Origin: Ideonella sp. A 288
GTDB taxonomy: Bacteria; Pseudomonadota; Gammaproteobacteria; Burkholderiales; Burkholderiaceae_C
Assembly: GCF_002198735.1 (NCBI RefSeq)
Contig: NZ_MWLO01000139.1
Coordinates: 1-64,000 of the forward strand
Length of the DNA: 64,000 nucleotides
Reading direction: 5' to 3'
The notes under the pieces were generated by a model. That model had not been told where the DNA came from. It ran no database searches and was given only the letters and a program-made list of their open reading frames with translations. The translations under genes and the position numbers were made by a program. Below, piece by piece: positions 11,081-20,016 of the stretch (positions are counted from its first letter, which is position 1; every line of letters starts with the position of its first letter).

Positions 11081-11649
11081 GCTGCACCTCCAGCACGCAC
11101 CTGGCGGGTCGACATCAGACGGCGGCCGCCGAACACCAGGACAGCCAAGGCGACCAAGCCACCTGCTGCCCATCCGGCAAGCTCCTTCCATGAACGTGCG
11201 TGGACGGGCTCCTGCGTGTGGGCTTCTTCGTGCAGGTCAAGTTCGCCGGCCAGGAGGTCGACCTCAGTGCCGGCGGTCACGGTGGCCGTTATCGGCAGCA
11301 CTCCGGGCTTCGGTGCTTCCTTGAGCGTCACCTGGTAGGTGTCTTCGCCTTGCTGTCCTTTTGAGGCTTCTGCCTTGAACTTGGCGCCCGCCATGTCGAG
11401 TTCGATTTGCGCACCGCGCACGGGTGCGTTGTCGGCAAAGCGGTCCAGGTACAAGGTCAGCTGCTTGCCGTCGAGCACGCCGACCAGTTCGAAGGTTTCA
11501 GAAACGGCTGCAAAGCGGGGCAGCGCCGTGCCGGTAGCGGCGGGTGCAGCGTCACCGTGGTCGTGACCGTCGCCGGCTATTGCCCGCATGCCGGTACCGA
11601 GCAGGACGGCCGCAAGACTGAGCGCGGCCAAAGAATGGGTGGACTTCAT
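11077..11649 (-). CDS. His-rich exported protein with C-terminal membrane anchor
   Basis: 190 residues from the ATG at 11649. A longer start at 11712 overlaps the czcC stop, but it would put 21 residues in front of a good signal peptide. The signal peptide (LAALSLAAVLLGTGMRAIA) is followed by GDGHDHGDAAPAA. A beta-rich periplasmic domain and a C-terminal hydrophobic helix (LAGWAAGGLVALAVLVFGG) ending in basic residues come next. Similar proteins lie between channel and adaptor genes in some czc-type operons. It overlaps the adaptor gene by 4 nt, so both are made together. The function is unproven; periplasmic metal handling is likely. Confidence 0.68.
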   Translation of the reverse strand: MKSTHSLAALSLAAVLLGTGMRAIAGDGHDHGDAAPAATGTALPRFAAVSETFELVGVLDGKQLTLYLDRFADNAPVRGAQIELDMAGAKFKAEASKGQQGEDTYQVTLKEAPKPGVLPITATVTAGTEVDLLAGELDLHEEAHTQEPVHARSWKELAGWAAGGLVALAVLVFGGRRLMSTRQVRAGGAA

Positions 11650-11708
11650 GGGGTGGGATTCCTGAATGGGTTCGCTGAGCGTGTTCGATTCGTTCGCGAC
11701 GCAAGGGC

Positions 11709-13019
11709 TCATTGCGGCAGCAGGCCCAGGGCCTGGCGCCAGGCGGAGATCGCTGCGGCGAGTTCGATGCGGGCGCGTGCGGCCTGGCGCTCGGCGACAG
11801 CGGCCTCGGACTCGATGCGCAAGCGGGTGGGCAGGTCGGTCTCGCCGAGCCGGAACGACTTGTCGAAGAAGCCGCGCGACTCCAGCGCCAACTGCGCACG
11901 TCGATCGGCGGCCGCGAGCTGCGCGCGCGCGGCATCGGTGCGTGCTCGGGCGGCCTCGCGTTCACCCGCAAGGCGGGCGCGTTCGAGCGCCAGCTGCGCC
12001 TGCAATTCGACCGCCTCGGCGCGAGCAGAGGCCACGCGTGCGTCGTGTCGGGGTCCAGCGCCGAAGGGGATGCGTACACCGACCATGAAGGTCTGCTGAT
12101 AGGACTCCCCGTAGGCGCCTCGATCGCGGGTCGCTGCAATTGTCAGCTCAGGGCTGGCGCGTGATTGCGTAGCGGCGAGGGCAACCGATCCCTCGGCAAC
12201 AGCAGCGCGGTCCTTCAGCGCAAGCAGTTCGGCGTGGGTGTCCATGTCGGCCGCGGGAGTTGCCGGGATGGGCGGCTCCGGTTCAGCCTGGATTGCGGTA
12301 TTGCTGGCCAGGCCGACTGCCGGCATGGCTGTCAGTGAGCGCAGGTGCTGCTGTGCGGCCGTGAGCGAGCCTTCAGCCTGCGCAACGGCGCCTTCGGCCG
12401 CAGCCACCGCACCATCGGCCTGGTGCTGGTCGGCTCGGGCCAGGTCGCCAGCTTTCAGGCGCTTGCCTACATCGGCCGCGATGCGGCGCACGTTGTCGAG
12501 TTGGCCGCGCGTGGCATCCAGCTCCGTACCTGCCCGCTGCCAAGACCACCAGGCCTCGCGCACGGTGGCCGCTAGGCGCAGCTGGGCCGCAGTGGTCCGG
12601 CTCTCGACGGCACGGCCTTCGGCATCAGCCAGTGCCTGGCTGCGACCACGTTCCCCCGGCAGCCACAACGGGATGGCGACGCCGACCTCGTATTCGCGGG
12701 TGCCGAGATTGCGGTTCAGGCGGTCCGTCTTCGTGGACAGCTCCATGGCCACCGGCTCTGGCGTCAACGATTGAGCGGCCTGCACTTGAGCGCGTGCCGC
12801 ATCCCGCCGGGCTGCCAATGCCTGCGCTTCGGGCTGACGCGCCCACGCTGCTTCGAACGCCTCGCGCAGCGTTGGCCGGTCCTGCACCGTGGGCGCCGCC
12901 GCGGTCTGCGCGTGCGCCTCGACAAGACCACCCGTCAGTGCGACGGCAAGTGCCAGGTTCAGGGTGGCGCGGGCGGTGTATTGCCATTGCCCGTCAGCCT
13001 GAAAATTTCTTCTGTGCAT
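11709..13019 (-). CDS. czcC: CzcC-type outer-membrane efflux channel (TolC family)
   Basis: 436 residues from the ATG at 13019, which has GGAG 7 nt upstream; an earlier ATG at 13061 has no ribosome site. After a basic N-terminus and a hydrophobic segment ending VEAHAQ come two repeats of long alanine/arginine-rich coiled-coil helices typical of TolC-family channels (LREAFEAAWARQPEAQALAAR; FMVGVRIPFGAGPRHDARVAS). It forms the outer-membrane duct for the czcBA-like pump. The order channel, accessory, adaptor, pump on one strand supports a single operon. Confidence 0.86.
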   Translation of the reverse strand: MHRRNFQADGQWQYTARATLNLALAVALTGGLVEAHAQTAAAPTVQDRPTLREAFEAAWARQPEAQALAARRDAARAQVQAAQSLTPEPVAMELSTKTDRLNRNLGTREYEVGVAIPLWLPGERGRSQALADAEGRAVESRTTAAQLRLAATVREAWWSWQRAGTELDATRGQLDNVRRIAADVGKRLKAGDLARADQHQADGAVAAAEGAVAQAEGSLTAAQQHLRSLTAMPAVGLASNTAIQAEPEPPIPATPAADMDTHAELLALKDRAAVAEGSVALAATQSRASPELTIAATRDRGAYGESYQQTFMVGVRIPFGAGPRHDARVASARAEAVELQAQLALERARLAGEREAARARTDAARAQLAAADRRAQLALESRGFFDKSFRLGETDLPTRLRIESEAAVAERQAARARIELAAAISAWRQALGLLPQ

Positions 13020-13183
13020 CCGATGCTCCAGTGTTGAAAACAACCCACGGGAGATCGGCAAGGAACGACGCTGAGCGGTTCAGGGTCGGATCGGGCCCGG
13101 AGCGACGCCGCCGACGAAAGTGTCAAGCAGCGCGCACTCAGGCGCGAACGGGCTTCAGATAGAGAACGGGCCCGCCTCGCCGA

Positions 13184-13546
13184 TCAGGCGAGGGGCAGCC
13201 ACTGAGGGCGTTCGGGCGGGCTTTGCGCGAGCGTGCGCACAGTACCTGCGACCGGAGTGGCCGGATGCGAGGTCAGGGCGAGCGGCGTCGTTACATCCAT
13301 CGGTGCAGACATGCTGGCACAAGTGCCGTGGCAGTGGCCGCAATCGAAGTCGAACCCAGCCGGCGCGCTCTGGTCTGCAGGCGCATGGCCTTTGTCGGCA
13401 GCGGCCTGGACGGTGTGCAGGTGCTCGTGATGACCCAGATGCTGGGCATGCTCGCCGGTTTCATGCCCACAATACGCCGCCACAGCCGCCCAGCTGAACT
13501 GGAGCGGCAACAGGGTGAGCATGAGGATCGCGAGCCAACGGCGCAT
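13184..13546 (-). CDS. czcI: CzcI-like small exported metal-responsive protein
   Basis: 120 residues. A signal peptide (LAILMLTLLPLQFSWAAVAA) precedes a histidine- and cysteine-rich mature segment (YCGHETGEHAQHLGHHEHLH; FDFDCGHCHGTCASMS). The short length, His/Cys content and position directly before a czcCBA block match CzcI proteins, periplasmic factors that modulate czc expression in Cupriavidus-type systems. Tight metal binding is inferred from the ligands. A 164-nt gap separates it from the channel gene. Confidence 0.72.
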   Translation of the reverse strand: MRRWLAILMLTLLPLQFSWAAVAAYCGHETGEHAQHLGHHEHLHTVQAAADKGHAPADQSAPAGFDFDCGHCHGTCASMSAPMDVTTPLALTSHPATPVAGTVRTLAQSPPERPQWLPLA

Positions 13547-13609
13547 GACAGCAGTCTAGCAGTCACAGAGTTTCGGGAGGGTTCCTGGGGCTGATCGCCG
13601 GGACCGGCG

Positions 13610-14320
13610 TCACCACTTTTCGGCACGGATGCGTTGGACCTGAGCGTTCATGCGGTGCCGGATCACATGCGAGTACAGCCAGCGCTTGACCCCGGCCAGG
13701 TTCGAGCCGTGGCGCGCATAGAACTCGTCCGGACTGTCGAAGACGCCGAAGTCATCGGCGATGCCGTCCTTCTGGATGTAGGTGGCCTGGCCTCGCCACT
13801 CGACCCCGGGCGCGGACAGGTCGGGCGTGGCGGCACCGTAACCGCAGAGGCGCTGCCGGTCCGGAAAGCGCCTCTGCAGGCTGGACAGGTAGCTTGCATC
13901 GAGGATGAAGCCTTCCAGGTTCACCCACCGGCCCTCGTAGGCGACCTCCACCCAGCTGTGGATGATGCGCCGGGGGGCCAGCGCGTAGGCCAGGCCGGTG
14001 ATCGCACCCTTCTGCAGCAGCTTGTCGATGGTGAAGCCGTGGAAGCGGCAGGGGATGCTCGCCGCGCGCAGCAAGGCCATCAGCAGCGTGCTCTTGGTGT
14101 TGCACTGGCCGATGCCATCGGCCAGCACTGCAGAGGCCCGCAACTCGTCACCTTCGTTGTAGCCGAAGGCGATCTCGTTTCGGACGAAGTCGTAGACGGC
14201 ACCGATGCGTTCATGGGTCGGCAGCTCCCGCCAGCCGCGCTTCTGGATGAGCGCCTCGATGGCCGGGTGGGTGAAGTCGAGCAGTCGGGTGGTCTGCAGC
14301 AGGCGCGGTAGGGCATCCAT
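13610..14320 (-). CDS. transglutaminase-like protein in metal operon
   Basis: 236 residues, starting 7 nt after the cadA stop. The domain is a transglutaminase/protease-like fold. The triad is visible as cysteine 73 in GIGQCNTKSTLL, histidine 121 in RIIHSWVEVAYEG and aspartate near 141 in VNLEGFILDASYL. No signal peptide is present, so it is probably cytoplasmic. The C-terminal part (FYARHGSNLAGVKRWLYSHVIRHRMN) is helical. Its substrate is unknown. Close coupling to cadA suggests a role linked to metal stress, but nothing in the sequence shows how. Confidence 0.75.
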   Translation of the reverse strand: MDALPRLLQTTRLLDFTHPAIEALIQKRGWRELPTHERIGAVYDFVRNEIAFGYNEGDELRASAVLADGIGQCNTKSTLLMALLRAASIPCRFHGFTIDKLLQKGAITGLAYALAPRRIIHSWVEVAYEGRWVNLEGFILDASYLSSLQRRFPDRQRLCGYGAATPDLSAPGVEWRGQATYIQKDGIADDFGVFDSPDEFYARHGSNLAGVKRWLYSHVIRHRMNAQVQRIRAEKW

Positions 14321-14327
14321 GGTCGTC

Positions 14328-16589
14328 TCAGCTTCGTTCTGCGTTGTGCAGCAGCCGCAGGCCGTTGAAGACCACCAGCAGGCTGGCCCCCATGTCGGCG
14401 AAGACGGCCATCCACATGCTGGCGTTGTCGAACAGCGCGAGCACCAGAAACACGGCCTTGATGCCCAGGGCCAGCGCGATGTTCTGCCACAGCACCGCGT
14501 GCGTGCGTTGCGACAGGCGCACCGTCTCGGCAATGCGCCGCAGGTCGTCGTTCATCACCACCACGTCGGCCGCTTCGACCGCGATATCGGTGCCCGCCGC
14601 GCCCATGGCCACGCCGACGTCAGCCTGGGCCAGTGCCGGCGCGTCGTTGATGCCGTCGCCGGTCATCGCCGTTGCACCGTACTGCTTCTGCATGGCCTGG
14701 ATCGCGGCGAGCTTGTCCTCGGGCAGCAGGTTGCCGCGGATGTCGGTGAGCCCAGCCTCGCGGCCGATGGCTTCTGCTGTGGCCTGGTTGTCGCCGGTCA
14801 GCATCACTGGGGTGATACCCATGGCCTTCAGCTCGCCGATGGCGGCTGCCGACGAGGGCTTGATGGTGTCGGCCACCGCAAACAGCGCCAGCACCCCGGA
14901 CGCGGTGGCCAGCAGGCTCACCGTGCGGCCGGCTTGCTCGTGGCGGTGAAGGACGGCCTCGATCTCTGCGGAGCACTGGCCGCGCTCTTCAATCAGGCGG
15001 TGGTTTCCCAGGACGTAGCGCTGGCCGTCGATGTCGGCCTCGATGCCGCGACCCGACAGCACCGCAAAGTTGCGGGCCTCAACACTGTTCGGCGTGAGGC
15101 CTGCTGCGATGGCGCGGGACACGGGGTGGTCTGAGTGGGCTGCCAGCGCAGCCGTGATGTGTTCGGCCTGCGGCTTGGGCAGGCTGGTGGGCAGCATCTC
15201 CCACTCGACAAGGCGCGGCTTGCCTTCAGTGATGGTGCCGGTCTTGTCGAGCGCGATCGCCTTGAGCAGGCGCGCCTGTTCTAGATGGATTCCGCCCTTG
15301 ATGAGGACGCCGCGCTTGGCCGCCGCCGCCAGGCCGCTGACCACGGTGACCGGTGTCGAGATCACGAGTGCGCAGGGGCATGCGATGACCAGCAGCACCA
15401 GGGCCTTGTAGACCGCGACCACGGCCGTCCAGCCGAACAGCCAGGGGCCGGCTATGGCGACCGCGAGCGCCAGCACGAACACCGCTGGCGTGTAGATGGC
15501 AGCGAAACGGTCGACGAAGCGCTGCGTGGGCGCACGGCTGCCCTGGGCCTGCTCGACGGCGTGGATGATGCGGGCCAGCGTCGACTGCGAGGCAGCCGCG
15601 GTGACGCAGCACTCGATGGTGCCTGTCTGGTTGATGGTTCCGGCGAAGACGGCGTCGCCGGGAACCTTGTCCAGCGGCAGGCTCTCGCCGGTCACCGGCG
15701 CCTGGTTCACGCTGGTGCTGCCTTCGGTGACGACGGCGTCCATGGCCACACGTTCGCCGGGCCGGACGCGCACCGTGGCGCCGATGGGGACATTGCCGAC
15801 GGGCACCGACTGCCAGCTGCCGTCAGGCTGCCGCAGGTAGGCGGTTTCAGGCGAGAGTGCAAGCAGGCCACTGATCGCGTTGCGCGCCCGGTCGACGGCA
15901 CGGGCTTCGATCAGCTCGGCGATGGCGTAGAGCGCCATGACCATCGCGGCTTCGGGCCACTGGCCGATGACGAAGGCACCGGCCACTGCGACCGTCATCA
16001 AGGCATTGATGTTCAGACGGCCGTGCCGCAATGCCGACAGGCCTTTGCGGAAGGTGCCCAAGCCGGCCAGCGCGATGGCCGCCGCCGCGATGGCCAGGCC
16101 GACCCACGTCGACCATGGCGCGTCGGGCACCAGGAAGGACAGGCCCTCGGCCGCAGTGGCCAGCGCGAGTGCAGCCACCAGGCGGGGCAGGCCGGAGCCG
16201 GTTGCGGCGTCGTGGTCGTGGTCGCTTTCACGACCTGCGTCCGCCGACGCAACGGCGTCAGGCCAGGCCTGAATCTCGAATCCGGTCTTGCGGATGACGT
16301 CCACGGCGGCCTGTGCGGCCTGCGGCTCGCCGTCGATGCGCAGGCTGCGCTCGCCGAGCTGAAACCGCAGTCCGAGCACGCCAGGGATGCCTTCGACAGC
16401 GCGGCGGATTTCGGACTCCTCGCTCGCACAGTCCATGGCCGGAATGCGGAATCGCTGGCCGCCAGTCAGCGGTGCCGACGCTGGAACGCTGGGTACGGGG
16501 TCCGAGGCGCCGCAGCAGGCGCCGCAAGCGTGCGCCTCGGCAACGCCGGCCGGAGCGGGCTCGGTGTGGTGAGAGTGATCGTGGGCCAT
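14328..16589 (-). CDS. cadA: CadA-type P1B Zn/Cd-exporting ATPase
   Basis: 753 residues. The N-terminus carries His and Cys ligands (HDHSHH, ACGACCG), then one heavy-metal-associated domain with MDCASEE near residue 53. After paired membrane helices come the actuator motif TGESLPLDK, the ion-site motif CPC in VIACPCALVIST, the phosphorylation motif DKTGT and the hinge TGDGINDAPAL. MDCASE and CPC indicate the divalent Zn/Cd/Pb/Co export class. It faces the cadR gene. There is no ribosome site before the ATG, which lies only 6 nt from the promoter -10 element. Confidence 0.93.
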   Translation of the reverse strand: MAHDHSHHTEPAPAGVAEAHACGACCGASDPVPSVPASAPLTGGQRFRIPAMDCASEESEIRRAVEGIPGVLGLRFQLGERSLRIDGEPQAAQAAVDVIRKTGFEIQAWPDAVASADAGRESDHDHDAATGSGLPRLVAALALATAAEGLSFLVPDAPWSTWVGLAIAAAAIALAGLGTFRKGLSALRHGRLNINALMTVAVAGAFVIGQWPEAAMVMALYAIAELIEARAVDRARNAISGLLALSPETAYLRQPDGSWQSVPVGNVPIGATVRVRPGERVAMDAVVTEGSTSVNQAPVTGESLPLDKVPGDAVFAGTINQTGTIECCVTAAASQSTLARIIHAVEQAQGSRAPTQRFVDRFAAIYTPAVFVLALAVAIAGPWLFGWTAVVAVYKALVLLVIACPCALVISTPVTVVSGLAAAAKRGVLIKGGIHLEQARLLKAIALDKTGTITEGKPRLVEWEMLPTSLPKPQAEHITAALAAHSDHPVSRAIAAGLTPNSVEARNFAVLSGRGIEADIDGQRYVLGNHRLIEERGQCSAEIEAVLHRHEQAGRTVSLLATASGVLALFAVADTIKPSSAAAIGELKAMGITPVMLTGDNQATAEAIGREAGLTDIRGNLLPEDKLAAIQAMQKQYGATAMTGDGINDAPALAQADVGVAMGAAGTDIAVEAADVVVMNDDLRRIAETVRLSQRTHAVLWQNIALALGIKAVFLVLALFDNASMWMAVFADMGASLLVVFNGLRLLHNAERS

Positions 16590-16595
16590 GGCGCT

Positions 16596-16626
16596 ATTGC
16601 AAACCCTGAAGTGGGTATAGAGTCAA
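16596..16626 (-). promoter_or_regulatory. MerR-type promoter/operator of cadA bound by CadR
   Basis: On the leftward strand, TTGACT (16626-16621) and TGCAAT (16601-16596) are separated by 19 bp. This is the long spacer typical of MerR-family promoters. The spacer holds the dyad ACCC-ACTTCA-GGGT. The expected start of transcription, about 7 nt past the -10, coincides with the cadA ATG at 16589. Confidence 0.75.
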
Positions 16627-16662
16627 GGCGTATCGCGATCCAGTGCTGACAAGAAGGGAACC

Positions 16663-17103
16663 ATGCGAATCGGCGAACTGGCCCAGGCCAGCGGAACGCC
16701 CATCGAGACGATCCGCTTCTACGAGCGCGAGGGCCTGCTGCCCATGGCCGCGCGCACGGAGGGCAACTACCGCATCTACACGCCGCAGCATGCAGAGCGG
16801 CTGGCATTCATCCGCCAGTGCCGCAGCCTGGACATGACGCTCGACGAGGTGCGGGTGCTGCTGCGCTTTAAGGACCAGCCGCTGGCCGACTGCGGCGAAG
16901 TGAACAGCCTGCTCGACGAGCACATCGGCCATGTCGCCGAACGGATCCAGGCCCTGCGCGCCCTGGAAAAGGAACTGCGCGCGCTTCGGGCGGCTTGTCC
17001 CGTGCCACACGCCGCCGCCGATTGCGGCATTCTTCAAGGAATCGATCACGCGGGAGCAAAGCCGGCGACTGCTTCGAAACGCCACGTCCGCGGGGCTCAC
17101 TGA
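16663..17103 (+). CDS. cadR: CadR, MerR-family Cd/Zn-responsive activator
   Basis: 146 residues, with an AAGGGA site 6 nt before the ATG at 16663. The N-terminal helix-turn-helix (MRIGELAQASGTPIETIRFY; EREGLLPMAARTEGNYRIY) is followed by the dimerisation helix. Metal ligands expected for CadR are present: cysteine in LADCGEVN near residue 77, and a C-terminal CPVPHAAADCGIL. It diverges from cadA across the shared operator, so it should repress or distort that promoter until metal binds. Confidence 0.9.
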   Translation: MRIGELAQASGTPIETIRFYEREGLLPMAARTEGNYRIYTPQHAERLAFIRQCRSLDMTLDEVRVLLRFKDQPLADCGEVNSLLDEHIGHVAERIQALRALEKELRALRAACPVPHAAADCGILQGIDHAGAKPATASKRHVRGAH

Positions 17104-17491
17104 GCGTTGGCACACGGCTGACCAGGCGCGACATCCAGTGACGTCGCTGTCCGGAAATGTTTGACTGATTGAGCCCGCTTGCAGCTTTGCCGCAGAGATC
17201 AGCAGGCCGTTGAACGGCAGCTTCCCGGCACGAACGTGTCCGACTGCATGTGGCCGTCACTGTGAGTTCGAGGCCGCGCCAGGAAGCTGACTTCCGATTC
17301 ACCAGCCAGGGCTGGCCAAGGTCAGGTGTCGGCGAGGTCCGCGAACTGGCGGTGCCGGCCACTTCCAGTCATCCGCTTGGCAAGATACTCGTCCCTCAAA
17401 GCCGACGTCCAAGGACCGGCGGCGCGTCTCGAAGGCCTTAATAGCTTTGCTGACCGAGATAAGCCATCGCGCGGCGGTTGATCAGCCCGCC
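17104..17491. other. 388-nt spacer between metal and catechol modules
   Basis: No supported gene, RNA or transposon end was found between the convergent cadR and LysR-type genes. The composition is somewhat less biased than in the genes. Short open frames on both strands have no start context. This boundary separates the metal cluster from the aromatic cluster and could be a junction between acquired segments. Confidence 0.4.
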
Positions 17492-18370
17492 TCATCGGTC
17501 TAGCGCCTCGCGCAGCCTCGATGCGAACTCGCGTGCCGCCGCGCTGCGCGAAGCACCGCGCCGCCAGAGGATGCCCGCGTGCCGCACCACTTCAGGCGCG
17601 GTCAGCGCGATAGCGCGCAGATCGGGTGCCAGCCGAGCGGCGCGCTCGGGCACGATGCTGGCCACGTCGCCGTGGCGGCACACCACAAGGAGAGACTCCA
17701 CCGATGCCATCTCGATGCGAACCGTGGCCTCAACACCAGCTTCCTGCAGGCTGGCGTCGATCAGTCGCCGTGTGGCAAAGCTGCGTGGCAGCAGCGCCAG
17801 CGGCACACCCGCAAGCGCCCCAAGCGCCAGCGTGCGCCGTTTGGCGAGCGGGTTCGTTGGCGCTACCACCAACAGCATGCGTTCGTCGAACAGCGCTTCG
17901 GTCTCGATCTCAGCGTGTGTCGTCGGGTGGAACGCGATGCCCAGGTCGAGCTCCCCGCTGCGCAGTTGCTCCTCGATGGGCCCGGCGCGCAGTTCGCGCA
18001 CCTCGATTGCGACGCCCGGGTAGGCACGGCTGAAGGCACCCACCGTCACCGGCACGACGGTGTTCAGGAAGGTCGGGATCGCGCCCATCGTGAGCCGACC
18101 CGACTGCAGGCCAGAGAGCTCAGACAGTGCCATGCGACCAGCCTCGATCTCTTTTAGCGCGCGCGTGGCGTAACTGCGGAACTCGACGCCGGCATGCGAC
18201 AGCCTCAGGCCCCGCCCCAGCCGCTCGAAAAGCTGAACCTGCAACTCCTCTTCCAACTGGCGCAGGCCGTGCGAAAGCGTGCTCTGCGTGACGAACAGGT
18301 TCTGTGCCGACTGCGTGAGGTGTTCAGTCTCGGCGATGTCGAGGAAGTAGCGCAACTGGCGGAGTTCCAT
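17492..18370 (-). CDS. LysR-type regulator of catechol branch (CatR-like)
   Basis: 292 residues from the ATG at 18370 (MELRQLRYFLDIAE). An upstream ATG at 18415 would overlap a perfect palindrome that looks like the operator, so the downstream start is preferred. The N-terminal winged helix-turn-helix (LTQSAQNLFVTQSTLSHGLRQ LEEEL) is followed by an effector-binding domain (LTMGAIPTFLNTVVPVTVGAF). It is divergent from catB, the usual arrangement for CatR/BenM-type activators that answer to cis,cis-muconate. The effector is inferred from context. Confidence 0.85.
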   Translation of the reverse strand: MELRQLRYFLDIAETEHLTQSAQNLFVTQSTLSHGLRQLEEELQVQLFERLGRGLRLSHAGVEFRSYATRALKEIEAGRMALSELSGLQSGRLTMGAIPTFLNTVVPVTVGAFSRAYPGVAIEVRELRAGPIEEQLRSGELDLGIAFHPTTHAEIETEALFDERMLLVVAPTNPLAKRRTLALGALAGVPLALLPRSFATRRLIDASLQEAGVEATVRIEMASVESLLVVCRHGDVASIVPERAARLAPDLRAIALTAPEVVRHAGILWRRGASRSAAAREFASRLREALDR

Positions 18371-18388
18371 CGCCGCATCGTAGCGCGT

Positions 18389-18411
18389 ACCGTTCGCCCG
18401 CATCGAACGGT
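18389..18411. promoter_or_regulatory. LysR-type operator between regulator and catB
   Basis: ACCGTTCG (18389-18396) and CGAACGGT (18404-18411) form a perfect inverted repeat with a 7-nt spacer. It contains a T-N11-A core, the standard LysR recognition pattern. It lies in the 94-bp divergent gap 18371-18464. Confidence 0.72.
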
Positions 18412-18464
18412 TCATTGGAAATATGTCATTTGAACTGGCGACGAAGGCGCCTTAACGTGGCGGC

Positions 18465-19676
18465 ATGCAACACCACCCAAGGTTCCTCCCCACGCCGGGA
18501 AGCTGGCCCATCGAGCGCATCGAGGCGCGCATCCTCGACATCCCAACGATCCGGCCGCACAAGCTGGCCTTCGGCGCCATCAGCCGCCAGAGCCCGGTCA
18601 TCGTCCAGCTTTGGCTGGCCGATGGCGCCTGTGGCTTCGGGGAGGCCGCCACCATCGGCGGACCATCGTGGAACGAGGAGTCGCCCGAAAGCATCCTGCA
18701 CGCGATCGAAGGCCATCTGGCACCAGCGCTGCTGGGTCAGCCCGGCGGCCAGTTCGGTGCCGCGCTGGCGCGCATGGACCTGGCCTGCCGAGGAAACGCC
18801 TTCGCCAAGAGCGCAGTGGAGATGGCGCTGATCGACGCCGTGGCGCGCACGCTGGGCGTCCCGGCCTGGCAGCTTCTGGGCGGCCGCCGCCACACCAGCC
18901 TGCCGCTGGCCTGGACGCTGGCCAGCGGCGACGTGGCGCGCGACATCGACGAAGCGCAGCTTCGCCTGGAGCAGCGCCGTCACCGCATCTTCAAGCTCAA
19001 GATCGGCGCCCGCGAGCCGGCGCAGGACGTGGCCCACGTGGCACAGATCGCCCGCGCGCTGGACGGCCACGCCACGCTGACGGTGGATGTCAACCAGGCC
19101 TGGGACGGCGCCACCGCCCGCCGCTGGCTGCCGCCCCTGATCGACGCGGGCGTGACACTGATCGAGCAGCCGGTGGCGAAGTGGAACGTCGAGGCGTTGA
19201 CCACGCTGACGGCCACGCTTGGCGACCGCGCGGCCATCATGGCCGACGAGACCGTGTGCACGCCGCAAGACGCGATGCGCCTGGCGAAGGCCCAGGCCGC
19301 TCAAGTGTTCTCGCTGAAGGTGGCCAAGCACGGCGGCCTGCTGCGCACGCTGCAGGTGGCCGCCGTGGCCGAGGCCGCCGACATCGGCTGGTATGGCGGC
19401 ACCATGCTTGAGACTTCGATCGGCAGCGCCGCCGCCGCGCACGCCTTCAGCACGCTGGGCCCGCAGCACCACGGCTGCGAACTCTTCGGCCCGCAGTTGC
19501 TGGTGGACGATGTCGTCGGCAGCCGCATGGAGATCCGCGACTTCGAATTGCAGCTGCCCGACGGTCCGGGCTACGGCGTCGAGGTCGACCTCGCGCAGCT
19601 GTCGCGCTTCGACCGCGCGCGTGGCGGCCTGAACGCCACGCATATCGATCTCGGCCGCCTCGCCGCCACGGCTTGA
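18465..19676 (+). CDS. catB: muconate cycloisomerase
   Basis: 403 residues of the enolase superfamily. The enzyme cyclises cis,cis-muconate to muconolactone. Lysines 177 and 179 in FKLKIG, metal ligands aspartate 208 (VDVNQAWD), glutamate 234 (LIEQP) and aspartate 261 (ADETV), lysine 285 in FSLKVAKHGG and glutamate 316 in GTMLETS are all in place. The N-terminal PTIRPHKLAFGAI loop matches CatB. It starts 54 nt past the likely operator and is followed by catC after 26 nt. Confidence 0.95.
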   Translation: MQHHPRFLPTPGSWPIERIEARILDIPTIRPHKLAFGAISRQSPVIVQLWLADGACGFGEAATIGGPSWNEESPESILHAIEGHLAPALLGQPGGQFGAALARMDLACRGNAFAKSAVEMALIDAVARTLGVPAWQLLGGRRHTSLPLAWTLASGDVARDIDEAQLRLEQRRHRIFKLKIGAREPAQDVAHVAQIARALDGHATLTVDVNQAWDGATARRWLPPLIDAGVTLIEQPVAKWNVEALTTLTATLGDRAAIMADETVCTPQDAMRLAKAQAAQVFSLKVAKHGGLLRTLQVAAVAEAADIGWYGGTMLETSIGSAAAAHAFSTLGPQHHGCELFGPQLLVDDVVGSRMEIRDFELQLPDGPGYGVEVDLAQLSRFDRARGGLNATHIDLGRLAATA

Positions 19677-19702
19677 ACACCCATCCTGAGGGAGCCCCAA
19701 CC

Positions 19703-19981
19703 ATGTTGTTCCTGGTCCGCATGGACGTCCATATCCCGCACGACCTGCCCAACGCACAGGCCGATGAAATCAAGGCCCGCGAAAAGGCCTATGCGCTGGA
19801 CCTGCAGCGCGACGGCCGCTGGCGCTACCTGTGGCGCGTGGTCGGCGAGTACGCCAACTACAGCGTCTTCGACGTCGCGTCCAACGATGAGCTGCACACC
19901 CTGCTGTCGAAGCTGCCGCTCTTCCCATACATGAAGCTGCACGTCACGCCGTTGGCGCAGCACCCCTCGGCCCTCGCCTGA
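19703..19981 (+). CDS. catC: muconolactone delta-isomerase
   Basis: 92 residues from the ATG at 19703, with GAGGGAG upstream. The start MLFLVRMDVHIPHDLP and the segment KAREKAYALDLQRDGRWRYLWR are characteristic of this small, oligomeric enzyme. It converts muconolactone to 3-oxoadipate enol-lactone. Full family length, second gene of the catBC pair. Confidence 0.95.
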   Translation: MLFLVRMDVHIPHDLPNAQADEIKAREKAYALDLQRDGRWRYLWRVVGEYANYSVFDVASNDELHTLLSKLPLFPYMKLHVTPLAQHPSALA

Positions 19982-20016
19982 GCGGCGCGCCCTGCCGAAT
20001 ACGAGACGGAGACAAG

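Noticed and set aside
13020-13183. Possible extra gene between czcI- and czcC-like genes
   Set aside because: Only 164 nt, no start with ribosome site; more likely a promoter or leader.
17104-17491. Insertion-sequence ends between cadR and the LysR gene
   Set aside because: No terminal inverted repeat, target duplication or transposase fragment could be identified.
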